From contig BEHO01000109.1 of assembly GCA_002898915.1 (NCBI GenBank), positions 1 through 5,219 of the forward strand: 5,219 nt of DNA, written 5' to 3'. The notes under the pieces were generated by a model. That model had not been told where the DNA came from and made no database searches. It worked only from the letters and a program-made list of their open reading frames with translations. Origin of the DNA: a bacterium HR12. GTDB taxonomy: Bacteria; Actinomycetota; UBA4738; HRBIN12. Numbering within the stretch: the first letter of the stretch is position 1; each line of letters starts with the position of its first letter. Below, piece after piece: positions 1 through 5,219 of this stretch. The position numbers were made by a program, and so were the translations under genes.

Positions 1-1
1 C

Positions 2-343
2 GCGCTGGCGACGAGGGAGCCGAGCGAGGGCGCGCTCCACGTCCACGCGAGCGCCCCCGTCCGGATCCGAGATCCGCTCGTCGGCGCCGAGGCGCGCCCG
101 GGCTCGGCGCTCGGCGAGGAGCCGGCGGACACCGCTGCGCGCGAGGTTCAGCGCCACGGTCGTCACCCAGGCCGGGAAGGACTCGATCCGCTCGCCCCGC
201 TCGGAGCGCTCCCAGGCCCGGAGCAACGCCTCCTGGACGGCGTCCTCCGCGGCGGGTCGGCTCCCGCTCACCAGGGCGACGGCCGCCACGAGCCTGGGGT
301 AGCCCGTCACCAGGAACTCCCGGATCTGCCACTCGTCGGCCAG
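2..343 (-). CDS. ECF-type sigma-70 family RNA polymerase sigma factor, 5' part only
   Basis: The 114 visible codons encode the N-terminal part of an extracytoplasmic-function sigma factor, which directs RNA polymerase to a specific promoter set. The gene continues past the left edge. Region 2 is clear at residues about 15-75: YPRLVAAVALVSG, then the typical acidic AAEDAVQEALLRAWER helix, then FPAWVTTVALNLARSGVRRL, which resembles the -10 recognition segment. An Arg-rich linker follows, and VERALARLPRRQR at the edge looks like the start of region 4. No in-frame ATG, GTG or TTG lies between the upstream gene and this frame. I place the start at a CTG at 343, 6 nt after a perfect AGGAGG. A GTG at 310 is the only nearby standard alternative, but it would remove WQIREFL and has no comparable ribosome site. 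It lies 52 bp downstream of the VIT gene on the same strand, so cotranscription is possible. No anti-sigma gene is visible. The family call is firm; subgroup and target promoters are unknown. Confidence 0.85.
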   Translation of the reverse strand, partial: MADEWQIREFLVTGYPRLVAAVALVSGSRPAAEDAVQEALLRAWERSERGERIESFPAWVTTVALNLARSGVRRLLAERRARARLGADERISDPDGGARVDVERALARLPRRQR

Positions 344-349
344 CGGTCG

Positions 350-355
350 CCTCCT
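350..355 (-). promoter_or_regulatory. Shine-Dalgarno site (AGGAGG) deciding the sigma factor start
   Basis: On the minus strand the sequence reads AGGAGG, then CGACCG, then CTG. The hexamer fully matches the anti-Shine-Dalgarno core, and its 6-nt spacing to the CTG is ideal. It is the strongest ribosome-binding site in the window and the main reason for calling CTG at 343 as the start. The protein similarity begins a few residues later, which agrees. Confidence 0.7.
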
Positions 356-395
356 ACCCTCTGGACGCGCGGAGCCGCCGCTCGGTTGCCCGGCG

Positions 396-1505
396 TCAGG
401 TGACGGTGACGCCGATGGCCCGGCCGATGCCGAAGGTGGCCGCCGCGGCGAGCGCCCCGATGAACAGCTGGCGGAGGCCGCCGCGGACGAAGGAGCGCCC
501 GGTGAGCAGGCCCACCCCGGCACCCACGGCGAACAGGGCCACCGCCGCGGCGAGCACCGCGGCCCAGAAGGCCGCCGGGCCCTCGGTGAACAGGTAGGGC
601 AGGACCGGGACGATTGCGCCGGTTGCGAACGAGACGAAGCTGGAGACGGCCACCCCCCAGGGGGAGCCGAGCTCCTCCGGGTTCAGGCCGAGCTCCTCCC
701 GCGCCTTGGTGTCCAGCGCGTGCTGCGGGTCCGAGAAGATGGCCTTCGCCAGGGCCTCGGCCTCCTCCTTCGGGATGCCCTTGGCCCGGTAGATCAGGGC
801 GAGCTCGTTCGCCTCCTCCTCCGGCATCACGCGGATCTCCTCGGCCTCGAGCGCGATCTCGCGCTCGAACAGCTCGCGCTGGGAGCGGACCGAGACGTAC
901 TCGCCGGCCCCCATGGAGAAGGCCCCGGCGAGCAGACCGGCCACGCCGGCGAGGAGGATCACGCGGCCCGAGGCCTGGCCGCCCGCGACCCCCATCACGA
1001 GGGCGAGGTTCGAGACGAGCCCGTCGTTCGCGCCGAAGATCGCGGCCCGGAGCGCGCCCGAGGCGTCGCAGCGGTGCCACCGCTCGCCCCGCACGATCCC
1101 GGCGCGGGCGGACGCGGGGGTGAGGCTCGAGATGACGCGGGCGTGGATCCGCTCGTCCACCGCCATCGAGGGCTTGGCCGCCGCGACGTCGTCGTAGTGG
1201 GCGGCGTCGGCGATCTCGGCCCGCTCGACGACGGGCAGGACGGCCCTCGCTCCGAACCGCCGCGTGAGCCAGATCAGCAGGCGGGTGCGGGCGCTCGGGC
1301 GGTGCTCCTCCGGCCGGGGCTCGGGGAGACCGAGCTCGACGAGCTTGGCGGCCCAGTGGCGGGCGTGGCGCTCCTCGGCCGCGGCGAGCTGGAGGAAGAT
1401 CTCCCGCTGCTCGCCCTCGGACCGCTCGGCCAGGGCCCGGTACAGGGCCGCGCCGTCCTGCTCGTCCTCCCAGTGGGATCGGTAGGCGTCTGCCTCGCTC
1501 GTCAT
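396..1505 (-). CDS. Ferritin-like (diiron) domain fused to VIT1/CCC1 iron transporter, Er-VIT/MbfA type
   Basis: This 369-residue membrane protein probably moves Fe2+ (perhaps also Mn2+) across the cytoplasmic membrane. Residues about 8-125 form a rubrerythrin-like four-helix domain with two matching half-sites: E15 (seven before Y22) with E44-x-x-H47, and E97 (seven before Y104) with E118-x-x-H121. Together these give a complete set of diiron ligands. The VIT1 part starts near 150 with GANDGLVSNLALVMGVAG. It has about five membrane segments (near 153-175, 181-200, 283-305, 311-333, 343-365). Between the second and third lies a Glu-rich cytoplasmic loop (about 205-280, ELFEREIALEAEEI and MPEEEANEL), matching the metal-binding domain of VIT1 proteins. 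D161 and M198 sit where pore residues of plant VIT1 are expected. Characterised proteins with this architecture (rhizobial MbfA) export iron; an export role here is inferred. The ATG at 1505 lacks a clear ribosome site and may be leaderless. No iron-regulator site was recognised. Confidence 0.9.
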   Translation of the reverse strand: MTSEADAYRSHWEDEQDGAALYRALAERSEGEQREIFLQLAAAEERHARHWAAKLVELGLPEPRPEEHRPSARTRLLIWLTRRFGARAVLPVVERAEIADAAHYDDVAAAKPSMAVDERIHARVISSLTPASARAGIVRGERWHRCDASGALRAAIFGANDGLVSNLALVMGVAGGQASGRVILLAGVAGLLAGAFSMGAGEYVSVRSQRELFEREIALEAEEIRVMPEEEANELALIYRAKGIPKEEAEALAKAIFSDPQHALDTKAREELGLNPEELGSPWGVAVSSFVSFATGAIVPVLPYLFTEGPAAFWAAVLAAAVALFAVGAGVGLLTGRSFVRGGLRQLFIGALAAAATFGIGRAIGVTVT

Positions 1506-1511
1506 ACCCCA

Positions 1512-1517
1512 AGGGTA
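1512..1517 (-). promoter_or_regulatory. Possible -10 box (TACCCT) of a leaderless VIT transcript
   Basis: On the minus strand TACCCT fits the TAnnnT pattern of a -10 element and ends 6 nt before the ATG at 1505. A transcript initiated there would begin at or next to the start codon, which would explain the missing ribosome-binding site. A matching -35 element is not evident, so this rests on position and a two-end match only. Confidence 0.3.
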
Positions 1518-1541
1518 CCGGGGGCCCCGGCTCCCGTCTGC

Positions 1542-1568
1542 CTAGCACTCCCCGGGGTAGACTGCTAA
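1542..1568 (+). promoter_or_regulatory. CIRCE operator (HrcA binding site)
   Basis: The left arm CTAGCACTC (1542-1550), 9-nt spacer CCCGGGGTA (1551-1559) and right arm GACTGCTAA (1560-1568) match the CIRCE consensus TTAGCACTC-N9-GAGTGCTAA. Sixteen of the 18 arm positions agree and the spacer length is exact. The mismatches are the first base of the left arm and the third base of the right arm. The operator lies 4 bp upstream of the hrcA ATG, the classical place for HrcA autoregulation: bound repressor would block initiation of the heat-shock unit, and HrcA inactivation on heating would release it. Its left edge is 37 bp from the VIT start, so an effect on that divergent gene is possible but unproven. 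Confidence 0.9.
1558..1563 (+). promoter_or_regulatory. Possible -10 box (TAGACT) of hrcA, inside the CIRCE element
   Basis: TAGACT matches 4 of 6 positions of the TATAAT consensus, including the key TA and final T. It ends 9 nt before the ATG at 1573, so a transcript would start at or just before the start codon. The space between the operator and ATG holds no ribosome-binding site, which fits a leaderless mRNA. The box spans the spacer/right-arm junction of CIRCE, so repressor and polymerase would compete. No good -35 hexamer is visible. Confidence 0.4.
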
Positions 1569-1572
1569 TACC

Positions 1573-2613
1573 ATGGTGGAGGCGGAGCTGGGTGCGCGCA
1601 AGCTGGCCGTCCTGCGGGCGGTCGTGGAGGAGTACGTCCGCACGGGGGAGCCGGTCGGCAGCGAGACGATCGCCGAGCGATCCGGGCTCGGCGTGTCGGC
1701 GGCCACGATCCGGAACGAGATGGCCGCCCTCGAGGAGCTGGGCTACCTGACGCAGCCCCACACCTCGGCCGGGAGGATCCCCACGGACGCCGGGTACCGC
1801 AAGTACGTGGACACGCTGCCCCGCGGCGGACGCCTGCGCGAGCAGCAGCGCCGCGCGATCGCCGGGTTCTTCGCCGAGGCGGTGCTGGACCTCGAGGAGG
1901 TGCTGCGGGGCACCACGAAGCTGCTTTCCCGCGTCACGCAGTACGCGGGGCTCGCGCTCCCGCCGGCGACCGGCGAGGACACCGTGGCCCGGATCGAGCT
2001 GATCGAGCTCGGTCAGGCCGTCATGGTGCTCATCGTGGGGCAGCACGGCGGGGTCGAGAAGCTCCTGATCGAGCGCCCCGAGGACCTGGGGGAGGGGGAC
2101 CTCGAGACCTACGAGCGACGGTTCCAGGAGGCGCTGGGGGGCAAGAGCGTGGCGGCCGCCCAGGCGGCGGCCCTGCGGATGGCGGGGCAGGCGCCCGGCG
2201 CCGAGCGCGAGCTCCTCATCGGGGTCTCCGACGTCCTCTCCCGGATGCAGGACGGGTCCCGGGCCCACCACATCGTGGTCGGGGGGGTCGCGAACCTCGC
2301 CGACGAGGCCGCGCACTGGCGGCGGGAGACCGTTCGCCGCCTGTTCGAGGCCCTGGAGCGCGAGTCGGACCTCGTGCGGCTCCTCCGCGAGGTCACCACC
2401 ACCGAGGACGTCTCGGTCACCATCGGGGCCGAGCACCCGACGACCCGCGAGTGGGAGGCCGCGCTCGTGTCCGCGCCCTTCCGGGCCGGGGAGACTGCGC
2501 TCGGGACGATCGGCGTCGTGGGGCCGACCGCCATGGACTACCTCTCGGTCGTGGCGTCGGTCCGCGCCGTGGCGCGTCGCCTGACCGAGCTCGCCACCGC
2601 CCTCGGCGGCTAG
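1573..2613 (+). CDS. hrcA: Heat-inducible transcription repressor HrcA
   Basis: HrcA is the dimeric repressor of class I heat-shock genes; it binds CIRCE and its folding depends on GroEL. The 346 residues match the usual family length. The N-terminal winged helix spans about 7-80: RKLAVLRAVVEEYVRTGEPVGS, the recognition-helix region VSAATIRNEMAALEELGYL, and the wing QPHTSAGRIPTDAGYRKYVD. The middle (about 95-300) is the GAF-like/dimerisation part. The C-terminal signature GTIGVVGPTAMDY at 311-323, followed by a helix VARRLTEL, is typical. The ATG at 1573 directly follows the CIRCE element and leaves the normal short leader before the helix-turn-helix; the adjacent GTG (1576) would hardly change the protein. 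No ribosome site precedes it, so leaderless translation is likely. It is first in the string with dnaJ 6 bp behind, and is probably autorepressed through CIRCE. Confidence 0.97.
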   Translation: MVEAELGARKLAVLRAVVEEYVRTGEPVGSETIAERSGLGVSAATIRNEMAALEELGYLTQPHTSAGRIPTDAGYRKYVDTLPRGGRLREQQRRAIAGFFAEAVLDLEEVLRGTTKLLSRVTQYAGLALPPATGEDTVARIELIELGQAVMVLIVGQHGGVEKLLIERPEDLGEGDLETYERRFQEALGGKSVAAAQAAALRMAGQAPGAERELLIGVSDVLSRMQDGSRAHHIVVGGVANLADEAAHWRRETVRRLFEALERESDLVRLLREVTTTEDVSVTIGAEHPTTREWEAALVSAPFRAGETALGTIGVVGPTAMDYLSVVASVRAVARRLTELATALGG

Positions 2614-2619
2614 CCGGTC

Positions 2620-3735
2620 ATGGCCCGGACCCGCGACCTGTACGAGATCCTCGGGGTTCCACGCGACGCGACCCAGGAGGAGATCAAGCGGGCCTATCGA
2701 CGCCTCGCCCGTCAGTACCACCCCGACGTGAACCCCTCGGCGGACGCGGAGGAGCGGTTCAAGGAGATCGCCGCCGCCTACGAGATCCTCTCCGACCCCG
2801 AGAAGCGCGCCCAGTACGACCGGTACGGGCAGGGCCTGGGGCCGATGGACTTCCCCTTCGGCGACATCGCCGACATCTTCGAGGCCTTCTTCGGCACGGG
2901 GGGGTTCGGGCGTCGCACCGTCACCCGGCGCACCCGCACGCGACACGGCGAGGACCTCTACGTCGAGGTCCCCATCTCCTTCGAGGAGGCGGCCTTCGGC
3001 ACCCACCGCACGGTGGAGGTCGAGCGCCTCGAGCCCTGCGGGGCCTGCGAGGGCTCGGGCGTGGAGCCGGGGACGGGGCCCACCCGGTGCCGCACGTGCG
3101 GGGGCACCGGCCAGGTCCAGGACGTGCGTCGGAGCATCTTCGGGACCGTCATGACGGCCCGCCCCTGCGTGGCCTGCGACGGGACCGGCGAGGAGATCCT
3201 CACCCCGTGCCGACGCTGCCGCGGCGCGGGGCGGATCGCGGCGGTCCGTTCGGTGCCCATCGAGCTGCCGGCCGGGGTGACCGACGGGCTCGAGCTCCGG
3301 GTCTCCGGGGCCGGCAACGCGGGGGTCGCGGGGGGGCGGCCCGGCGACCTGTACATCCAGGTCCGGGTAGCCGAGCACCCCGTGTTCGAGCGGCGGGGCC
3401 AGGACCTCTTCGCGGTGCTCGAGGTCCCCATGGAGCAGGCGGCCCTCGGGGCGGAGCTCGAGATCGAGACGCTGGAGGGACCGGAGCGGATCCGGATCGA
3501 GCCGGGCACGTCCTCGGGGACCGTCGTCCGCCTGAAGGGCCGGGGGATGCCGAGCCTCGGCCGGCGCGGGCGGGGGGACCTGTTCGTGGAGATCCGGGTC
3601 CTGACCCCGACCGACCTCAGCGACGAGGAGCGTCGCCTGCTCGAGCGGTTCGCGGAGCTCCGCGGCCACCCCGTGGGACGCCGGGCGCGGGCGGTCGGGA
3701 CCCTCCGCCGCCCCGAGCCGGGTGAGCGCGCATGA
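2620..3735 (+). CDS. dnaJ: Type I DnaJ (Hsp40) co-chaperone with zinc-finger domain
   Basis: DnaJ delivers unfolded clients to DnaK and stimulates its ATPase in the cytoplasm. The 371-residue protein has the full type I layout. The J domain spans 5-70 with HPD at 34-36. A short Gly/Phe region (about 71-110) contains the DIADIFEAFFG motif. Four zinc-binding CxxCxGxG repeats begin at C140, C157, C183 and C197, all with intact cysteines. The C-terminal client-binding domains cover about 205-335, and a short basic tail ends the protein. The ATG lies 6 bp after the hrcA stop with no clear Shine-Dalgarno sequence, so translation is probably coupled to hrcA. An hrcA-linked dnaJ is typical of the DnaJ2 paralogue in actinomycetes, where another copy sits with dnaK-grpE; no dnaK or grpE is visible here. 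Its stop overlaps the HIT start (ATGA). Confidence 0.97.
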   Translation: MARTRDLYEILGVPRDATQEEIKRAYRRLARQYHPDVNPSADAEERFKEIAAAYEILSDPEKRAQYDRYGQGLGPMDFPFGDIADIFEAFFGTGGFGRRTVTRRTRTRHGEDLYVEVPISFEEAAFGTHRTVEVERLEPCGACEGSGVEPGTGPTRCRTCGGTGQVQDVRRSIFGTVMTARPCVACDGTGEEILTPCRRCRGAGRIAAVRSVPIELPAGVTDGLELRVSGAGNAGVAGGRPGDLYIQVRVAEHPVFERRGQDLFAVLEVPMEQAALGAELEIETLEGPERIRIEPGTSSGTVVRLKGRGMPSLGRRGRGDLFVEIRVLTPTDLSDEERRLLERFAELRGHPVGRRARAVGTLRRPEPGERA

Positions 3736-4076
3736 AGGACTGCGTGTTCTGTCGGATCGCGGCCGGGGAGGAGCCGGCGGAGGTGCTGGACGAGACGGAG
3801 ACGGCCATCGCGTTCCGCGACATCGCGCCGGTCGCCCCCGTCCACGTCCAGCTGATCCCCCGGGAGCACATCCCGTCGGCCGCGGAGGTGGGCGAGCGCC
3901 ACGCCCGGGTCCTCGTCGACCTGTTCCTCCTGGCTCAGCGGGTGTCCCGCGCGGCGGGGATCGCCGGACGTGGCTGGCGCCTGGTCACGAACGTCGGGCG
4001 CGAGGGCGGGCAGCACATCGAGCACCTGCACCTCCACCTGCTCGGTGGTCGGCAGATGGGGTGGCCGCCGGGATGA
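3732..4076 (+). CDS. HIT-family (histidine triad, HINT-like) nucleotide-binding protein
   Basis: HINT-type proteins are small homodimeric purine-nucleotide phosphoramidate hydrolases or AMP-transferring enzymes; the natural substrate is usually unknown. The 114 residues are full length for the branch. The start KDCVFCRIAAGEEPA carries the Cys pair C4/C7 found in many bacterial HINTs, FRDIAPVAPVHVQLIPREHIPSA is the typical core strand and turn, and the catalytic triad is H98, H100 and H102 in EHLHLHLLGG. The ending GRQMGWPPG is also characteristic. The ATG at 3732 overlaps the dnaJ stop by 4 nt (ATGA) and follows GGTGAG with a 5-nt spacer, so start choice is secure and coupled to dnaJ. The link to chaperone and phoH genes is a conserved neighbourhood, but no specific partnership can be read from it. 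Confidence 0.95.
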   Translation: MKDCVFCRIAAGEEPAEVLDETETAIAFRDIAPVAPVHVQLIPREHIPSAAEVGERHARVLVDLFLLAQRVSRAAGIAGRGWRLVTNVGREGGQHIEHLHLHLLGGRQMGWPPG

Positions 4077-4189
4077 GCGCGACGAGCGGGCGCCGGCGTC
4101 GGGGTACGATGCCGGGTGGAACCGCCGGCGCGGGCGGCGGACGGTGGATGGAGGAGCGAACGGGGAAGAGCCTGAGACGGGATCGTGTG
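4073..4189 (+). other. Ambiguous phoH start region with several in-frame starts
   Basis: The phoH frame is open far upstream, and four in-frame starts are plausible. ATG 4073 overlaps the HIT stop as ATGA and follows GGGGTGG with an 8-nt spacer. ATG 4109 follows GGGG with a 4-nt spacer. ATG 4148 is followed by, rather than preceded by, GGAGGAG. GTG 4187 sits just before the conserved TQVKILVPGDQS. Residues encoded between 4073 and 4148 are low-complexity Arg/Gly (GRRRRG, GGTAGAGGG), unlike a folded domain. A TACGAT box at 4105-4110 could be a -10 element of an internal promoter, which would favour the later starts. Confidence 0.45.
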
Positions 4190-5164
4190 GACGAGACGCG
4201 GACCCAGGTGAAGATCCTCGTGCCCGGCGACCAGAGCATGGTCGCGCTCCTCGGCCAGCGCGACGAGCTGCTCAAGCTCGTGGAGGCCGCGTTCGACACG
4301 GACATCGTGGTCCGAGGGAACGAGATCACGATCACCGGTCGGCCGGAGGAGGCCGAGCGGGTCGGCCTGCTCTTCGAGGAGCTCGTCGCGCTCCTGGAGC
4401 GTGGGCACGAGCTCACGGCGGCCTCCGTGGGGCGCTCCATCGAGCTCATCAAGGGCGAGGAGGCCCGGCCGACCGAGGTCCTCGGCGACATCCTCCTCAC
4501 CGGGCGCGGCAAGGCGATCGCCCCGAAGACGCTGGGGCAGAAGCGGTACGTGGACGCGATGCGGCGCGCGACGGTCACCTTCGCCATCGGCCCCGCGGGG
4601 ACCGGCAAGACGTACCTCGCGGTGGCCACGGCGGTGCGGGCGCTCCAGGACAAGGAGGTCTCCCGCATCATCCTCACGCGGCCGGCGGTGGAGGCCGGCG
4701 AGCGGCTGGGCTTCCTCCCCGGCACGCTGTACGAGAAGATCGATCCCTACATGAAGCCGCTGTACGACGCGCTGTTCGAGATGACCGGCGCCGACACGCT
4801 GCCGCGGCTCATGGAGCGCGGCACCATCGAGGTCGCCCCCCTCGCCTACATGCGGGGCCGCACGCTGAACGATGCCTTCATCATCCTCGACGAGGCGCAG
4901 AACACGACGCCCGAGCAGATGAAGATGTTCCTCACGCGCCTGGGGTTCGGATCGAAGGTCGTCGTGAACGGGGACGTGACGCAGATCGACCTGCCGCCCG
5001 GCCAGACCTCGGGCCTCACGATGATGGAGGAGATCCTCTCCGGCATCGAGGGGATCGAGTTCGTGCACCTCGGGGCGCGGGACGTGGTGCGACACAAGAT
5101 CGTGCAGGACATCGTGGAGGCGTACCGCCGGCACGCGGAGCGGCGGGCGCAGGCCGATGGCTGA
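4148..5164 (+). CDS. phoH: PhoH family ATPase (PhoH/YbeZ type)
   Basis: PhoH/YbeZ is a cytoplasmic P-loop ATPase tied to RNA metabolism, including rRNA maturation, and works with the endoribonuclease YbeY. From ATG 4148 the protein has 338 residues. Residues about 18-105 form an N-terminal domain (VKILVPGDQSMVALLGQRDE, then ITITGRPEEAERV), probably nucleic-acid binding. The ATPase core has Walker A GPAGTGKT at 148-155, TRPAVEAGERLGFLPG at 177-192, Walker B FIILDEAQN at 244-252 (D248, E249), NGDVTQIDLP at 274-283 and a distal RDVVRH at 311-316. All key residues are intact. The start is uncertain: ATG 4073, ATG 4109 or GTG 4187 are alternatives that alter only a basic, poorly conserved N-terminus. 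The downstream ybeY start overlaps its stop by 8 nt, indicating coupled production of the two partners. Confidence 0.95.
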   Translation: MEERTGKSLRRDRVDETRTQVKILVPGDQSMVALLGQRDELLKLVEAAFDTDIVVRGNEITITGRPEEAERVGLLFEELVALLERGHELTAASVGRSIELIKGEEARPTEVLGDILLTGRGKAIAPKTLGQKRYVDAMRRATVTFAIGPAGTGKTYLAVATAVRALQDKEVSRIILTRPAVEAGERLGFLPGTLYEKIDPYMKPLYDALFEMTGADTLPRLMERGTIEVAPLAYMRGRTLNDAFIILDEAQNTTPEQMKMFLTRLGFGSKVVVNGDVTQIDLPPGQTSGLTMMEEILSGIEGIEFVHLGARDVVRHKIVQDIVEAYRRHAERRAQADG

Positions 5165-5219
5165 GGGCGACCATACCCCCAGGATCCTCGTGGACGACCG
5201 ACAGGACCTGCCGGTCGAT
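5157..5219 (+). CDS. ybeY: Endoribonuclease YbeY, N-terminal fragment cut by the window edge
   Basis: Only 21 codons are visible, from ATG 5157 to the edge: MAEGDHTPRILVDDRQDLPVD. The frame overlaps the phoH stop by 8 nt. The segment RILVDDRQDLPVD resembles the first strand of actinobacterial YbeY proteins, and ybeY is the standard neighbour after phoH. YbeY is a zinc-dependent single-strand endoribonuclease that matures 16S rRNA and takes part in ribosome quality control. The catalytic His motif lies beyond the window, so the call rests mainly on gene order and a short match. The ribosome-binding site is weak, in line with translational coupling. Confidence 0.75.
   Translation, partial: MAEGDHTPRILVDDRQDLPVD

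Larger units (their letters stand above)
1506..1572. promoter_or_regulatory. Divergent intergenic control region between the VIT gene and hrcA
   Basis: This 67-bp gap carries the start signals of both divergent units. The right half holds the CIRCE operator and a hrcA -10-like box. The left half is dominated by runs of G and C (GGGGCCCC at 1521-1528) and holds a TAnnnT box for the VIT gene. A short inverted repeat, TACCC-CAA-GGGTA at 1505-1517, overlaps the VIT start codon. Neither start has a good Shine-Dalgarno sequence. No convincing -35 hexamers were found for either direction. Confidence 0.6.

Noticed and set aside
344..395. Possible terminator between the VIT and sigma factor genes
   Set aside because: No clear stem followed by a T run was seen; short G/C complementarity is unremarkable at this base composition.
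1518..1530. G/C-rich palindrome-like stretch that might be a terminator stem
   Set aside because: The perfect part is only GGGGCCCC with no loop and no T run, and it lies between divergent starts where a terminator is not expected.
3051..3225. Repeated pattern within dnaJ suggestive of a DNA repeat
   Set aside because: The repeats are the four CxxCxGxG zinc-binding motifs of the protein, and the DNA copies are not identical.
307..3669. A 1120-codon open frame on the minus strand running antisense to the VIT gene, hrcA and dnaJ
   Set aside because: It overlaps three clearly recognisable genes. Its translation is low-complexity Arg/Gly/Pro/Ala with no domain. Long stop-free frames are expected opposite G+C-rich codons.
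2451..3725. A 424-codon plus-strand frame over the end of hrcA and dnaJ
   Set aside because: It is a shadow frame of dnaJ with an Arg/Gly/Pro-rich, non-protein-like translation.
3935..5134. A 399-codon minus-strand frame opposite phoH
   Set aside because: It is antisense to a complete PhoH with all ATPase motifs intact; the His/Leu/Asp-rich translation reflects complementary codons.

Overview
The window is a compact, very G+C-rich bacterial segment. Codon third positions are overwhelmingly G or C, which is why long antisense open frames appear by chance. The gene order hrcA-dnaJ-HIT-phoH-ybeY, the lack of strong Shine-Dalgarno sites before several genes and the overlapping starts suggest an actinomycete-like organism (phylum Actinomycetota), possibly a poorly sampled lineage. 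That placement is inferred from gene order and composition and is only moderately certain.

Layout: the left third is on the minus strand. It holds an iron-handling membrane protein (a ferritin-like diiron domain fused to a VIT1/CCC1 transporter, 396-1505). Downstream of it in the same direction lies the 5' part of an ECF-type sigma factor gene (343 to the left edge), which appears to use a CTG start codon. The right two thirds are on the plus strand and form one tightly packed gene string: hrcA (1573-2613), dnaJ (2620-3735), a HIT-family protein (3732-4076), phoH (about 4148-5164) and the first 21 codons of ybeY (from 5157, running off the edge). The two strands diverge from a 67-bp intergenic region (1506-1572).

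That intergenic region holds the main regulatory signal: a near-consensus CIRCE operator at 1542-1568, matching the consensus at 16 of 18 arm positions with the canonical 9-bp spacer. It ends 4 bp before the hrcA start codon. HrcA is the repressor that binds CIRCE, so hrcA and the genes behind it are very probably autoregulated as a heat-shock unit. A TAGACT box inside the operator lies at the right distance for a leaderless hrcA transcript.

How the genes fit together: HrcA represses and DnaJ is a zinc-finger co-chaperone of DnaK. PhoH and YbeY are a conserved RNA-metabolism pair, and the HIT protein is a purine-nucleotide hydrolase commonly found beside them. rsmE, often located between dnaJ and the HIT gene in related operons, is absent here. 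I found no CRISPR array, mobile element, tRNA or rRNA. Most of the window is conserved housekeeping content, and I see no convincing new biological system. The points most worth a second look are the CIRCE/leaderless promoter arrangement, the CTG start of the sigma factor and the diiron-VIT fusion placed head-to-head with hrcA.
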